Program-made: the position numbers and the translations under genes | Notes under the pieces: model-generated | Seen by the model: the letters and a program-made list of their open reading frames with translations, nothing else | Database searches by the model: none | What the model was told of the DNA's origin: nothing | Part shown: piece after piece, positions 34,539 through 43,141 of the stretch | Layout: each line of letters starts with the position of its first letter | How positions within the stretch are numbered: position 1 is the first letter of the stretch | Assembly (NCBI RefSeq): GCF_900128995.1 | Contig: NZ_FQUE01000009.1 | Location: 62,001-126,000, forward strand | Reading direction: 5' to 3' | Length of the DNA stretch: 64,000 bases | Origin: Loktanella atrilutea | GTDB taxonomy: Bacteria; Pseudomonadota; Alphaproteobacteria; Rhodobacterales; Rhodobacteraceae

Positions 34539-35584
34539 TGCGGTATCTCCTCGGGGCGGCCGCTGCGGGCCGACCGGATGGTTGCGTCGATCAGGTCGTG
34601 GGCGGCCAATGCGGCCTCTCCCGTCACCAGCGGGTCGCGGCCGGTGGCGATGGCTTGCGCGAAATCCGCGATGACGTCCCGGTGCCAGTCGGAGGTAAAG
34701 GCCATTGGATCGGCCCCGCCGCCGGTGCCGCCCGTGGCACCTTCCTTTTCAACCCGGCCATCGCGCCACTGCGTGACCAGCTGGCCGGAGGCGAGGTGCA
34801 GGCTGGCGCGCTCGAAATGCAGGGTGATCGATTCCGCCCCGCCGGGAAAGCTGGCGGTGCTGGCGACCATGGACCCCACCGCGCCGTTGGCGAAAGTCAG
34901 GCCGGCGGTGACGAAATCCTCCGCCTCCATGGCGTGAAAGCGGGTCGTCGCGGCCATGGCCCGCACCGCCGTCACCGGCCCCGCGAGGCTCAGCGCCAGA
35001 TCCATCGTGTGGATCGCCTGAGAGATCAGCACCCCGCCGCCGTCGCGGGCATAGGTGCCGCGCCCCGGCTCGTCGTAATAGCTTTGCGGCCGCCACCAGG
35101 GCACGGAAATCTCCACCAGCCCCAGCGCACCCAGATCGCCGGTGGCGATGCGCGCGGCGGCGGCGCGGGAAGCCGCGCGCACGCGATGCTGGAACACCAC
35201 GCCCAAGGTGACACCGGCATCGCGGCAGATCGCCACGACCTCGCGCGCTTCCTCTGCCGTGCGGCCCATGGGCTTTTCCAGCAGGATGTGCTTGCCCGCC
35301 TGCGCCAGCGGCCGGATCACGTCGGCGCGGGCGTCGGGCGGGGTCAGCACGATGGCAAAGGCGATGGCAGGATCGGCGGCCACGCTGGCCAGATCGGTCG
35401 TCGCGGCGACGGGGTGGCCCATGCGCTCTGCGGCCTCTGCCGCCAGCGCCGCGGCCCGTTCTGGGCGGCGGGCGCAGATCGTGGCCAGTTGCACGGCGTC
35501 CGTATCGGCGATCGCGGCAACGTGGGTCCGTGCCACCATGCCGGCGCCGATCAGTGCCGCCCGCGCGCCTGTCGTCTGAGCCAT
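34535..35584 (-). CDS. Gfo/Idh/MocA-family oxidoreductase, first in series
   Basis: 349 residues from the ATG at 35584. Rossmann motif LIGAGMVARTHVAAIADT, LLEKPMGRTAEEAREV for EKP, and GGGVLISQAIHTMDLALSLA for the substrate pocket. First gene of the leftward operon Gfo-Gfo-Gfo-SBP-permease-permease-ATPase. Its promoter must lie in the 82 bp after emrB, because no divergent regulator is present. Confidence 0.88.
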   Translation of the reverse strand: MAQTTGARAALIGAGMVARTHVAAIADTDAVQLATICARRPERAAALAAEAAERMGHPVAATTDLASVAADPAIAFAIVLTPPDARADVIRPLAQAGKHILLEKPMGRTAEEAREVVAICRDAGVTLGVVFQHRVRAASRAAAARIATGDLGALGLVEISVPWWRPQSYYDEPGRGTYARDGGGVLISQAIHTMDLALSLAGPVTAVRAMAATTRFHAMEAEDFVTAGLTFANGAVGSMVASTASFPGGAESITLHFERASLHLASGQLVTQWRDGRVEKEGATGGTGGGADPMAFTSDWHRDVIADFAQAIATGRDPLVTGEAALAAHDLIDATIRSARSGRPEEIPQ

Positions 35585-35666
35585 GACGTCCGGTCCCCCA
35601 CCCCTCTTGCCGCTTGGTGTGCATGGCACCGGACGCATCGTCAAGGGCGCGGGGGCCCCGCGGGCG

Positions 35667-37253
35667 TCAACTCTTGCGCGTGCGCAGCAGCAGGATCAGC
35701 GGCAGCATGAAGACGACCAGCAGCATCAGGACGTGGAAAAGCTCCACATAGGCCATCATCGCCGCCTGCCGCTGCGCCTGTTGGTACAGCGTCGCCAGCC
35801 CCGCATCGCGGCTGCCGACCTGTCGCGTCAGCGTGTCGAGCGCATCGACAAAGATAGGGTTCAGATCGTTCAGCCCCTCGGTCATCCGCGCCTGCTGCAC
35901 CTGTTCGCGCCGCGCCAGCAGCGTCTGGCAGAGGGATATCCCGAATGCCCCACCGAGATTGCGAAAGAAGTTCAACAAGGCCGACGCCTTGTCCGACTCG
36001 CCCTGCTTCAACCCGACGTAGGCGGCAGAGGTGATCGGGATGAAGATGAACGGCAGCCCCAGAGAGATGAAGAACCGCCCCCATGCCGCATCGGCAAAGG
36101 TGCTTTGCAGGCTGAACCCGCTGAACCACCAGAACGACACCGCCTGCGTGACGAAGGCGGGCAGGAGCAGCAGCCGCAGGTCGACCCGCCCCGACAGCGC
36201 CCCGGCCACGGGCATCAGCAGCAGCGAGATCACCCCGCCATAGGTCAGCGCCAGCCCCGCGTCATAGGCGGTATAGCCAAAGACCTGCTGCAGCATCTGG
36301 GGGATGATCTGGATCGTGCCGAAGACCAGCAGCCCGGTGATCATGATCAGCACGGTGCAGATCGCGAAGTTGCGGTTCGCCAGCAGCCCGATGGGCACGA
36401 TGGGGTCCGGGTGGTTCAGCTCCCACGCGACCATGCCGCCAAGGCCCACGACGGCCATCGCGGTCATGGTCAGGATCAGGTTGCTGGAAAACCAGCCCTC
36501 CGCCTCGCCCCGGTCGAGCATCACCAGCAGGCCCGCCAGACCGATGGCGACAAGGATGAAACCGATGTAGTCAACCTTCAGCCCGCCGGCGCGCAGCTTG
36601 CGCGTCTCCTCCACCAGCGCCTTGGGTTCGTTGACCACGGCGCCGACGGTGAACAGGGTGAATATGCCCACCGGCACGTTGATCAGGAATATCCAGTGCC
36701 ACGAGATGACATTGGTGATCCAGCCGCCGATGGTCGGCCCGATGATCGGGGCCACCACCACGACGATGCCGAAGACCGCAAAGGCCTGCCCCCGCTTCTC
36801 GGGCGGGAAACTGTCGGCCAGCATCGACTGTTCCACCGGGGCCAGCCCGCCGCCACCGACGCCCTGCAGCACGCGGGCGAGGATCAGCGTCCCCAGCGAC
36901 GTGGACACGGCGCAAAGCAGCGAGGCCGCCGTGAACAGCGCGATCGAGATCATGAAGTAGCGCTTGCGCCCGATCGCCTTGGACAGGAACCCGCTGATCG
37001 GAATGATGATCGCGTTGGCGACGAGGTAGCTGGTGACGATCCACGTCCCTTGACTGGTCGAAACGCCCAAACCGCCCGAGATGTTGGCCAGCGCCACGTT
37101 GGCGATCGAGGTATCGAGGATCTCCATGAAGGTCGCGGCAGAGATCACGATGGTCATCAGCCACGGCCCGCCGACCCCGGCGGCCGAGCGGGGCAGGTCC
37201 GGCGTGTCGTCCCGCGCGCGGTCCCCTGCCCCGGCGGTGGCGGCCCCCGCCAC
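35667..37253 (-). CDS. emrB: DHA2-family drug efflux MFS transporter (EmrB type)
   Basis: 528 residues with 14 predicted spans. DHA2 signatures LDTSIANVALANISGGLG (span 1), GRKRYF loop and GPTIGGWITNVISWHWIFLI (motif C). GTG start at 37253, one codon after the emrA stop. With the adjacent membrane-fusion protein and an outer-membrane channel it exports hydrophobic drugs across the envelope. Confidence 0.92.
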   Translation of the reverse strand: MAGAATAGAGDRARDDTPDLPRSAAGVGGPWLMTIVISAATFMEILDTSIANVALANISGGLGVSTSQGTWIVTSYLVANAIIIPISGFLSKAIGRKRYFMISIALFTAASLLCAVSTSLGTLILARVLQGVGGGGLAPVEQSMLADSFPPEKRGQAFAVFGIVVVVAPIIGPTIGGWITNVISWHWIFLINVPVGIFTLFTVGAVVNEPKALVEETRKLRAGGLKVDYIGFILVAIGLAGLLVMLDRGEAEGWFSSNLILTMTAMAVVGLGGMVAWELNHPDPIVPIGLLANRNFAICTVLIMITGLLVFGTIQIIPQMLQQVFGYTAYDAGLALTYGGVISLLLMPVAGALSGRVDLRLLLLPAFVTQAVSFWWFSGFSLQSTFADAAWGRFFISLGLPFIFIPITSAAYVGLKQGESDKASALLNFFRNLGGAFGISLCQTLLARREQVQQARMTEGLNDLNPIFVDALDTLTRQVGSRDAGLATLYQQAQRQAAMMAYVELFHVLMLLVVFMLPLILLLRTRKS

Positions 37254-37255
37254 GG

Positions 37256-38371
37256 TCAGTCGTCCAGATGGATGCGGGGCAGCACCGACATGCCCGGCCC
37301 GATGGGGTAATCCGCAAGGCTCGGCTTGTCGATCGAGATCCGGACCGGCACCCGCTGCACGACCTTGACGAAGTTGCCGGTGGCGTTCTGCGGTGGCAGC
37401 AGTTGGAACGCCTGCCCTGCCCCGTTCTGGATCGAGACCACGGTGCCGCTGAAGTCCACGTCGGGAAAGGCGTCGATGGTGATATCGACCGCCTGCCCCG
37501 GATGGATGTCGGCAATCTGCGTTTCCTTGAAGTTCGCGGTCACGTAAAGGTCGTTCGGTACGATCGCCATCAGTTGCGTGCCCGCCGCGACATAGGACCC
37601 GAGGTTCACATTGTTTTGCACGACCTGACCGTCGATCGGCGCCGTGATCGTCGTATGATCCACGCTGACCTGCGTCGCCGCGACATTGGCTTCAGCCGCC
37701 TTGATATTCGCCTTGGCGGATGCAGCCTGCGCCTCGGCCGCCGCAACCCGGCTTTCGGCAGTCTTGACCTGCGTCGCAGCAGCCGTTGCTGCGGCTTCGG
37801 CCTCGTCCGCCGCAGCCTGCGTGTCGTCGTTGGTCTGGCGTGAAATCGAGGTCTGCCCGGTTTCGTCGACCAGTGCCGCGTAGCGGTCTGCCTTGGTGCG
37901 TGCGTTCTGCGCCGTGACCTGGGCGCCCGCCGCATTGCTTTGCGCCCCCGCTAGGGCCGCCTGCGCTTCGGCGATGCCGGCCTCCGCCTCACCCATCGCG
38001 GTGCGCGCCTGCGCCAACTGCGCCTGCCGTAGCGCCAATTCAGCCTGCAGGGCTGCATCGTCGATCCGCGCCAGCACATCGCCCGCCTGCACCTGCTGGT
38101 TGGACGTGACGGGCACCGCGATCAGTGCGCCCGCCTCCTGCGCCGAGACCCGCACCACGTCGCCACCGATAAAGGCATCGTCGGTCGTCGCGAATTGCCG
38201 GGCGTGCAGGTACCACAGAACGCCGCCAACCACCGCGGCCACGACGACGATCGCCACGATGATCAGCGTGATCCGCTTGCGGCGCGACGACCCTTTCGCT
38301 TCGTCTGATGTATCGCCGCTGTCTGGCGCGGTCTCGGCCGCATCGGCCGGTCGGTCTTGATGTTCGGACAT
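37256..38371 (-). CDS. emrA: HlyD/EmrA membrane-fusion protein
   Basis: 371 residues. One N-terminal span (ITLIIVAIVVVAAVVGGVLW) and the biotinyl-lipoyl half (FIGGDVVRVSAQEAGALI). A long Ala/Gln-rich coiled coil follows (about residues 90-225), then DHTTITAPIDGQVVQNNVNL and a beta-barrel. The charged cytoplasmic N-terminus ends in SSRRKR. Periplasmic adaptor for EmrB, co-transcribed. Confidence 0.92.
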   Translation of the reverse strand: MSEHQDRPADAAETAPDSGDTSDEAKGSSRRKRITLIIVAIVVVAAVVGGVLWYLHARQFATTDDAFIGGDVVRVSAQEAGALIAVPVTSNQQVQAGDVLARIDDAALQAELALRQAQLAQARTAMGEAEAGIAEAQAALAGAQSNAAGAQVTAQNARTKADRYAALVDETGQTSISRQTNDDTQAAADEAEAAATAAATQVKTAESRVAAAEAQAASAKANIKAAEANVAATQVSVDHTTITAPIDGQVVQNNVNLGSYVAAGTQLMAIVPNDLYVTANFKETQIADIHPGQAVDITIDAFPDVDFSGTVVSIQNGAGQAFQLLPPQNATGNFVKVVQRVPVRISIDKPSLADYPIGPGMSVLPRIHLDD

Positions 38372-38481
38372 CTGCGAACCTCGCCCTGGTAAACCGTCCG
38401 GGCAGGCCGCCTGTCATGCTGGTCGTCCCGAAGCCTGCCACAGCTTAGGCTGGCAGTCCCGGTCATCAAGGCTGCGCCACC

Positions 38482-40974
38482 CTAAAACACCGCGTCGGGG
38501 TCGAGTCCCCGCTTTTCGGCACTTGCCCGGACAGCCTCTTGCAGCCCGCTGCTGGCCTGCAGCAGCCGGCGAAACCGCACCTCGTCCAGCACCAGCAGTG
38601 TCGAGGGCGCGATCGCCCGCACCTCGGCCCGCCGGGGCCGCCGCGACAGCAACGCCAACTGGCCGAACATTTCGCCCCGCCCAAGGCGCAGGGGCTGGCC
38701 CGCCGCTTCCATCTCGACCGCGCCAGAGGCGATGAAGAAGACCCGCGTGGCGATGCTGTCGCGCGGCACAATGACCTGACCCGCATCGACGTATTCCGTC
38801 TGCAGCGCCCGTCCCAGCCGGGCCAGCGCTGCATCGTCCAGATCCTTGAAGACTGGAAATTGCCGCACCAGATCCGTGCGCTGCAATGCAATGTCGAGCT
38901 TCGGGCGGTCCTCGGCACTGGCCCGCCGCGCGCCCAGTTCCTGCATCAGCGCGGTATAGACCTCCGACCCGATCAGGCCGTCCTCTCGCATCGCGTTGTA
39001 TTCCCGCTCTTCCAGCCGCAACGCCGTCCTCCGGATGAAGCGCCGCTCCAGTTCCTCGGCATAGCCCGGATATTGCAGGCGCAGCCCCTCCAGTGCGGTC
39101 TCCGCCGCTTCGATCCTGCGCGACAGCAGCTCGTGCAGCAGGTCCGCGACCCGCCGTCCGTGAATGCGCCTGATCCGCCCGTCGATGAATCCGCCCAGAT
39201 CCCGCAGGATCAGTCGCTGCGACAAAAGCAGTTCGAACCGGTCCGCCGTCATCCGGGCCAGCGGCCCCGACAGCCCCAATCGCCGCTGCAGCGAGACGCC
39301 CGCCTGAAACGCCGGGCCATAGGCCACGTTGCGCCGCGCGGCCCGCTGATACCCGCTGCGCCCGCCAGACCGGGCGCCCTCGATCAGCTGGTCCGCATCC
39401 AGCAGCACCCGCTCCGCCATCCGGGCAGAGATCGTGCGTTCCCGCACCCGCGCGAGAATCGTGTCCCGCTCGTGACCCGCCAACGCGATCAGCCCCAGCG
39501 TGATCCGATCCCGGTCGAGGATGTCGGCATTCGCCTCTGCCGACACGACGGCGGCATCAAGCCGCTCGCCGAACCGCTTCGCCTCTGACCGTACGATGTC
39601 GCGGGACAGGTCGTAGTTCTCTGTCGTGCGGGCGACATCCTCTCTCACCGTCTGCAGTGCGACGGCGACGACCTGCCGCGACAGCGCGTCATCGATAGGC
39701 GACAGCCGGTCCAGCCCCAGCCAGCCGATCACCATCCGCAGGGTCGACCCCTGCACGATCAGGGTGAAAACGGTGAAACCCGTCGCAAGGATGCCGACGA
39801 TGCGCTTGACCTCGACCGGCACTCGCAGGCTCTCGGTCACCGCCAGCGCTAGCGCCAGCGTCACCGCCCCCCGCAATCCCCCCCATAGGATCGCCGCGCG
39901 ATAGGGGCGTTCCACGACAGGCGACAGCCGCAGCAGGCTCAGCAACGGCAGCAATCCGAACAGAATCACCGCCCGCGCCGCGACGGCGGCCAGAATGACG
40001 ACGCCGATCAGGGCGATATCGCTCAGGCGCACCGCCTCCAGCAGACGCGGGATCAGCAGCGCGGCGAGGATAAAGATCAGCGCCCCGGCCCAATGCGCCA
40101 GCAGGTCCCAGACCTCTTGCAGCGAGGTCCAGGCCTGCGGCGGCAGCCGCCCCGGCCCGGTCAGGTTCAGCGTCAGGCCGGCGGTCACGACCGCGATCAC
40201 GCCCGAGGCGCCGACGCTTTGTTCGGCGATGATGTAGGCCAGATAGGGCAGCGCGATGGAGACGGTGATCTGCGCCCGCTCGTGCCGCGCGAACATGCCC
40301 ATGATCCAGACCGCCAGCCGCGCCGCGACCCAACCCGCCAGGGCCCCGCCCGCGATCAGCATCGGGAACCGGCCGATCGCGTCGGAAAAGGTCGGATCCG
40401 GCACGCCCAGCATGACAAATCCCATGAACAGGCCAAACAGCGCGATCGCCGCGGCGTCGTTCAGCAGGCTCTCTCCTTCGATGATCCGCGCCAGCCGTCG
40501 CGGGGCCGAAATCGAACGGAAGATCGAGACCACCGCCGAGGGGTCCGTGGTCGACACGATCGCGCCGATCAGCAGGCAGGCCGCCAGCGGCAACGTGCTG
40601 GCCCATGACAGGGCGTAACCCACCGTGATCGTCGCCACGACGACGGCAACCACAGCCAGCGTCAGGATCGGCACCCAGTCATCCAGCATTCGCCGCAGGT
40701 TCATGCCCAATGTGGCCTGAAACAGCAGGGTCGGCAGAAAGACGTAAAGGAACACGTTTGACCGGATCGGCAGGCCGAGGATCGCCTCGGCCACCGGGTT
40801 CAGCGCGTCGGTCAGCGTCGTGCGCAGAAAGAACGTGGCCCCGGCCGCGATGGTGACGCCCAGCACGGCGAGGATCACGCTGTAGGGCAGCCGCAGTCGG
40901 GCCGCTAGCGGCTCTGCGAGGCCGATGACCAGAAAGAGCGAGGCGATGACGGTCGTGACGAGAATGATGTCCAT
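38482..40974 (-). CDS. CPA1-type Na+/H+ antiporter with C-terminal cyclic-nucleotide-binding domain (SOS1-like)
   Basis: 830 residues. About 12 spans in residues 1-410, with the exchanger motif TDPSAVVSIFRS (about residue 145) and GESLLNDAAAIALF. A helical cytosolic region of about 280 residues follows, then a CNMP-binding beta-barrel (about 700-815: VRQFPVFKDLDDAALARLG, GEMFGQLALLSRRPRRAEV). This is the layout of plant SOS1 and its bacterial relatives. Likely role: Na+ extrusion under salt stress, gated by a nucleotide or by the domain itself. Single-gene unit. Confidence 0.9.
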   Translation of the reverse strand: MDIILVTTVIASLFLVIGLAEPLAARLRLPYSVILAVLGVTIAAGATFFLRTTLTDALNPVAEAILGLPIRSNVFLYVFLPTLLFQATLGMNLRRMLDDWVPILTLAVVAVVVATITVGYALSWASTLPLAACLLIGAIVSTTDPSAVVSIFRSISAPRRLARIIEGESLLNDAAAIALFGLFMGFVMLGVPDPTFSDAIGRFPMLIAGGALAGWVAARLAVWIMGMFARHERAQITVSIALPYLAYIIAEQSVGASGVIAVVTAGLTLNLTGPGRLPPQAWTSLQEVWDLLAHWAGALIFILAALLIPRLLEAVRLSDIALIGVVILAAVAARAVILFGLLPLLSLLRLSPVVERPYRAAILWGGLRGAVTLALALAVTESLRVPVEVKRIVGILATGFTVFTLIVQGSTLRMVIGWLGLDRLSPIDDALSRQVVAVALQTVREDVARTTENYDLSRDIVRSEAKRFGERLDAAVVSAEANADILDRDRITLGLIALAGHERDTILARVRERTISARMAERVLLDADQLIEGARSGGRSGYQRAARRNVAYGPAFQAGVSLQRRLGLSGPLARMTADRFELLLSQRLILRDLGGFIDGRIRRIHGRRVADLLHELLSRRIEAAETALEGLRLQYPGYAEELERRFIRRTALRLEEREYNAMREDGLIGSEVYTALMQELGARRASAEDRPKLDIALQRTDLVRQFPVFKDLDDAALARLGRALQTEYVDAGQVIVPRDSIATRVFFIASGAVEMEAAGQPLRLGRGEMFGQLALLSRRPRRAEVRAIAPSTLLVLDEVRFRRLLQASSGLQEAVRASAEKRGLDPDAVF

Positions 40975-41083
40975 GACCGTCAGATACCGCCCATCGCTCC
41001 CCGGTGGAATGCTGCGCTGCGCGAATTATGGTGATCGGACGGACAATTGCCAGTGCAGCATGGCACCGGCCAAATCCGTCACG

Positions 41084-41650
41084 TCATCCCTCGGCAAGTT
41101 CCGGTGTGGCGCTGTCAGGCGGCGTTACGCCGAAGATGTTGATGGTCAGCGAGATCAACGTGTAATAGCCCAGCAGGCCGACCAGATCGACCAGACGATC
41201 CTGTCCCAGCACGGCCATCGCACGGGCGTAGAGCGTGTCATCCAGACCCCGGTTCAGATGCGCGGCGCGAGCAACGTCGTGTACGACGCTCTCCTCTTCT
41301 GTTTCGAACGCAGGAACCAGGTTTAGGCGAATCGCCTCGACCGTCTCGGGCGGCAGACCGGCGGCAAGGGCATGGTCCTTGTGGGCGAACCATTCGTATT
41401 CCGACCCGAACACCCGGCCCGTCACGAGGATCGCGAGTTCCGACAGGCGCGGTTCCAGTGACGTGCCATAGCGGCAGTAGGCCCCCAGTGCCTGCGCGGT
41501 ATCCGCCAGCTGCGGCCGGTGCAGCCAGATCGCCAGCGGGCCGGCGACGACCCCGCGTGGTCCGCTTGCGATCGCGGCCGCAATCTGCTGCTGTCGCGCA
41601 TTGTAATCGGCGGGCTGCGGCGGTGCCAGACGGGGGGTGGGCCAAGTCAT
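41084..41650 (-). CDS. Carboxymuconolactone decarboxylase (CMD)-family protein
   Basis: 188 residues from the ATG at 41650; the longer frame upstream crosses the divergent promoter region and is rejected. Helical CMD/AhpD-like core RLSELAILVTGRVFGSEYEW followed by FAHKDHALAAGLPPETVEAI. The CxxC pair of the AhpD peroxidase branch is absent, so it resembles the decarboxylase branch, although no protocatechuate genes are nearby. Function unknown. Confidence 0.8.
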   Translation of the reverse strand: MTWPTPRLAPPQPADYNARQQQIAAAIASGPRGVVAGPLAIWLHRPQLADTAQALGAYCRYGTSLEPRLSELAILVTGRVFGSEYEWFAHKDHALAAGLPPETVEAIRLNLVPAFETEEESVVHDVARAAHLNRGLDDTLYARAMAVLGQDRLVDLVGLLGYYTLISLTINIFGVTPPDSATPELAEG

Positions 41651-41819
41651 CGGATGTCCTTTCACGTTGCTGCGCGGGGTCCGTGCGTGACACCGTGCTT
41701 GACCAGTCATGCGACGCTTTGCGCCCCGCCGCCAGACCGCGGTTCGCGTGGCAGGTCGTCCCAGTCGGGCAAACAAGGTCGTAAACTTGGGTTGATGGTC
41801 CTAGGTAGCAGGATGATCG

Positions 41820-41834
41820 GGTGCAATATGCACC
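41820..41834. promoter_or_regulatory. Inverted repeat upstream of the PepSY genes
   Basis: GGTGCA-ATA-TGCACC, a perfect 6-bp inverted repeat with a 3-nt spacer, about 90 bp upstream of the first PepSY-like gene and in the shared region with the divergent CMD gene. Plausible operator for the LuxR-type regulator encoded downstream (inference). Confidence 0.4.
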
Positions 41835-41920
41835 TCTGGGCAATGGCCCCGGCGACGGCAACGCGCCTTTCTGAGGTCAGGGCCCGGCACGACGCGGGGC
41901 CAGCCAGAGAGGAACCCGAC

Positions 41921-42490
41921 ATGTCCATCCGCACCACACTCGCCTGCGCCACGATCCTGACGACGATCGCCATTGCAGGTCACGCCCAATCCATCAGTCA
42001 GCAGGTCGTCGACCAGCTGACCGAACAGGGATACTCGCGCATCGAGGTCAAGACCCGCGACAATCAGGTCAAGGTCGAGGCAATTCGCGGTGACCGCCAG
42101 CTCGAGGTCACCTATGACGCCACCACCGGTGACATCCTCAAACAGGAAGTCAATTCCGTCGAAGATCGTGACGGCATGATGAACGGCACGCCGCGCGATG
42201 ACGAACATGCGAACGAGGCTTCAGACGATCACCGTGGTCAGGGCCGCGGTCGGGGCCGTGGCGGGGATCATGCCGAAGACGATGACGATGACGGCATGCA
42301 GGGCGACGATGACGATCATGGCCGTCACGGTGGAGATCGCGCATCCGATGACGATGGCGACGATCACGAGCCCGGCAATCATGGCGGCCGTGGCGGTGAC
42401 AATGCGTCCGGCGGCGATGACAATGGCGGCAAATCCGACGGCGGTCGTCACGGCGGCCGCGATGACAACGACGACAGCGATGACGATTGA
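41921..42490 (+). CDS. Secreted PepSY-like protein with Asp/Gly/His-rich tail
   Basis: 189 residues from the ATG at 41921 after AGAGAGGAA. Signal peptide to about residue 22. A PepSY-type unit of about 60 residues follows (ISQQVVDQLTEQGYSRIEVK, then LEVTYDATTGDILKQE). From about residue 85 on comes a low-complexity acidic tail of Asp, Gly, His and Arg. PepSY units inhibit proteases or bind the envelope; the tail could bind cations such as Ca2+ (speculative). Paralogue of the next gene. Confidence 0.8.
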   Translation: MSIRTTLACATILTTIAIAGHAQSISQQVVDQLTEQGYSRIEVKTRDNQVKVEAIRGDRQLEVTYDATTGDILKQEVNSVEDRDGMMNGTPRDDEHANEASDDHRGQGRGRGRGGDHAEDDDDDGMQGDDDDHGRHGGDRASDDDGDDHEPGNHGGRGGDNASGGDDNGGKSDGGRHGGRDDNDDSDDD

Positions 42491-42534
42491 TCTCGGTAGT
42501 CCGGGAAAATTCGTGATAAACATCATGAACAGCG

Positions 42535-42558
42535 GGCCCCTGCATCGGTGCAGGGGCC
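42535..42558 (+). terminator. Hairpin between the two PepSY genes
   Basis: Perfect 10-bp arms GGCCCCTGCA (42535-42544) and TGCAGGGGCC (42549-42558) closed by a TCGG tetraloop, 22 nt before the next start. No long U run, so it may be a leaky terminator or attenuator rather than a full stop. Confidence 0.55.
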
Positions 42559-42580
42559 TCTACACGCAGAAAGTATTGCT

Positions 42581-43141
42581 GTGCTGAAACATCTGATCCT
42601 GCCTTGCTTGTGCCTGCTTCCGTCCCTTGCCGCTGCGGAAACCGTGCAGGAATCGATCCTGTCCCAGTTGCGCGATCAGGGCTTTACCCGGATCGAGGTC
42701 AGCCGCACCCTCCTTGGCCGGACGCGGCTGGAGGCGACGAGCGACCGTCTTGAACGGGAAATGGTCTTCAATCCCCAGACCGGAGAGATCCTGCGCGACT
42801 ACTGGCAGGAACGGAACGACGACGGCCGTGCAGCACCGCAAATCATGGATCCGCAGGGTGGCCGCGAAGATCGCTCCGGACGCGGGTCCGACGATTCCGG
42901 TGGTCGCGGCGGATCGGGATCGGGCAAGGGCGGTGACGACGGGGGCGGATCCGGTAACAGCGGTCGCGGCGGAGGTGACGACGGTGACCGCGGCGGCGGC
43001 AGCGACGATGGCGGCGGCAACAGCGGACGGGGCGGCGGTGACGACGGCGGCGGTGACCGCGGCGGCAGCGATGACGGTGGCAAGGGCGATGGCGGCGGCC
43101 ATGGCGGACGCGGTGGCGGCGACGACGGGGACGACGACTGA
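42581..43141 (+). CDS. Secreted PepSY-like protein with Gly/Asp-rich repeat tail
   Basis: About 186 residues from GTG 42581, which starts right before the signal peptide (VLKHLILPCLCLLPSLAAAE); the frame is open further upstream through the hairpin. PepSY-type unit ESILSQLRDQGFTRIEVSR ... MVFNPQTGEILRDYW is clearly related to the previous protein. The tail from about residue 90 is Gly/Asp/Arg/Ser with GRGGGDDG repeats, encoded by a 63-bp tandem duplication. The stop overlaps the LuxR-type gene's ATG by 1 bp. Confidence 0.75.
   Translation: MLKHLILPCLCLLPSLAAAETVQESILSQLRDQGFTRIEVSRTLLGRTRLEATSDRLEREMVFNPQTGEILRDYWQERNDDGRAAPQIMDPQGGREDRSGRGSDDSGGRGGSGSGKGGDDGGGSGNSGRGGGDDGDRGGGSDDGGGNSGRGGGDDGGGDRGGSDDGGKGDGGGHGGRGGGDDGDDD
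42952..43080 (+). repeat. 63-bp imperfect tandem duplication in the Gly/Asp tail
   Basis: Units begin with GGTAACAGC at 42952 and GGCAACAGC at 43015, giving a 63-bp period, and both encode NSGRGGGDDG followed by a DRGG and SDDGG segment. Third-position changes between the units show it is not a sequencing artefact. Confidence 0.7.

Noticed and set aside
42221-42526. Hydrophobic 101-codon minus-strand frame opposite the Asp-rich tail
   Set aside because: Antisense of GAY/GGN codons gives Val/Ile/Ala/Thr runs that mimic membrane segments; no ribosome-binding site.
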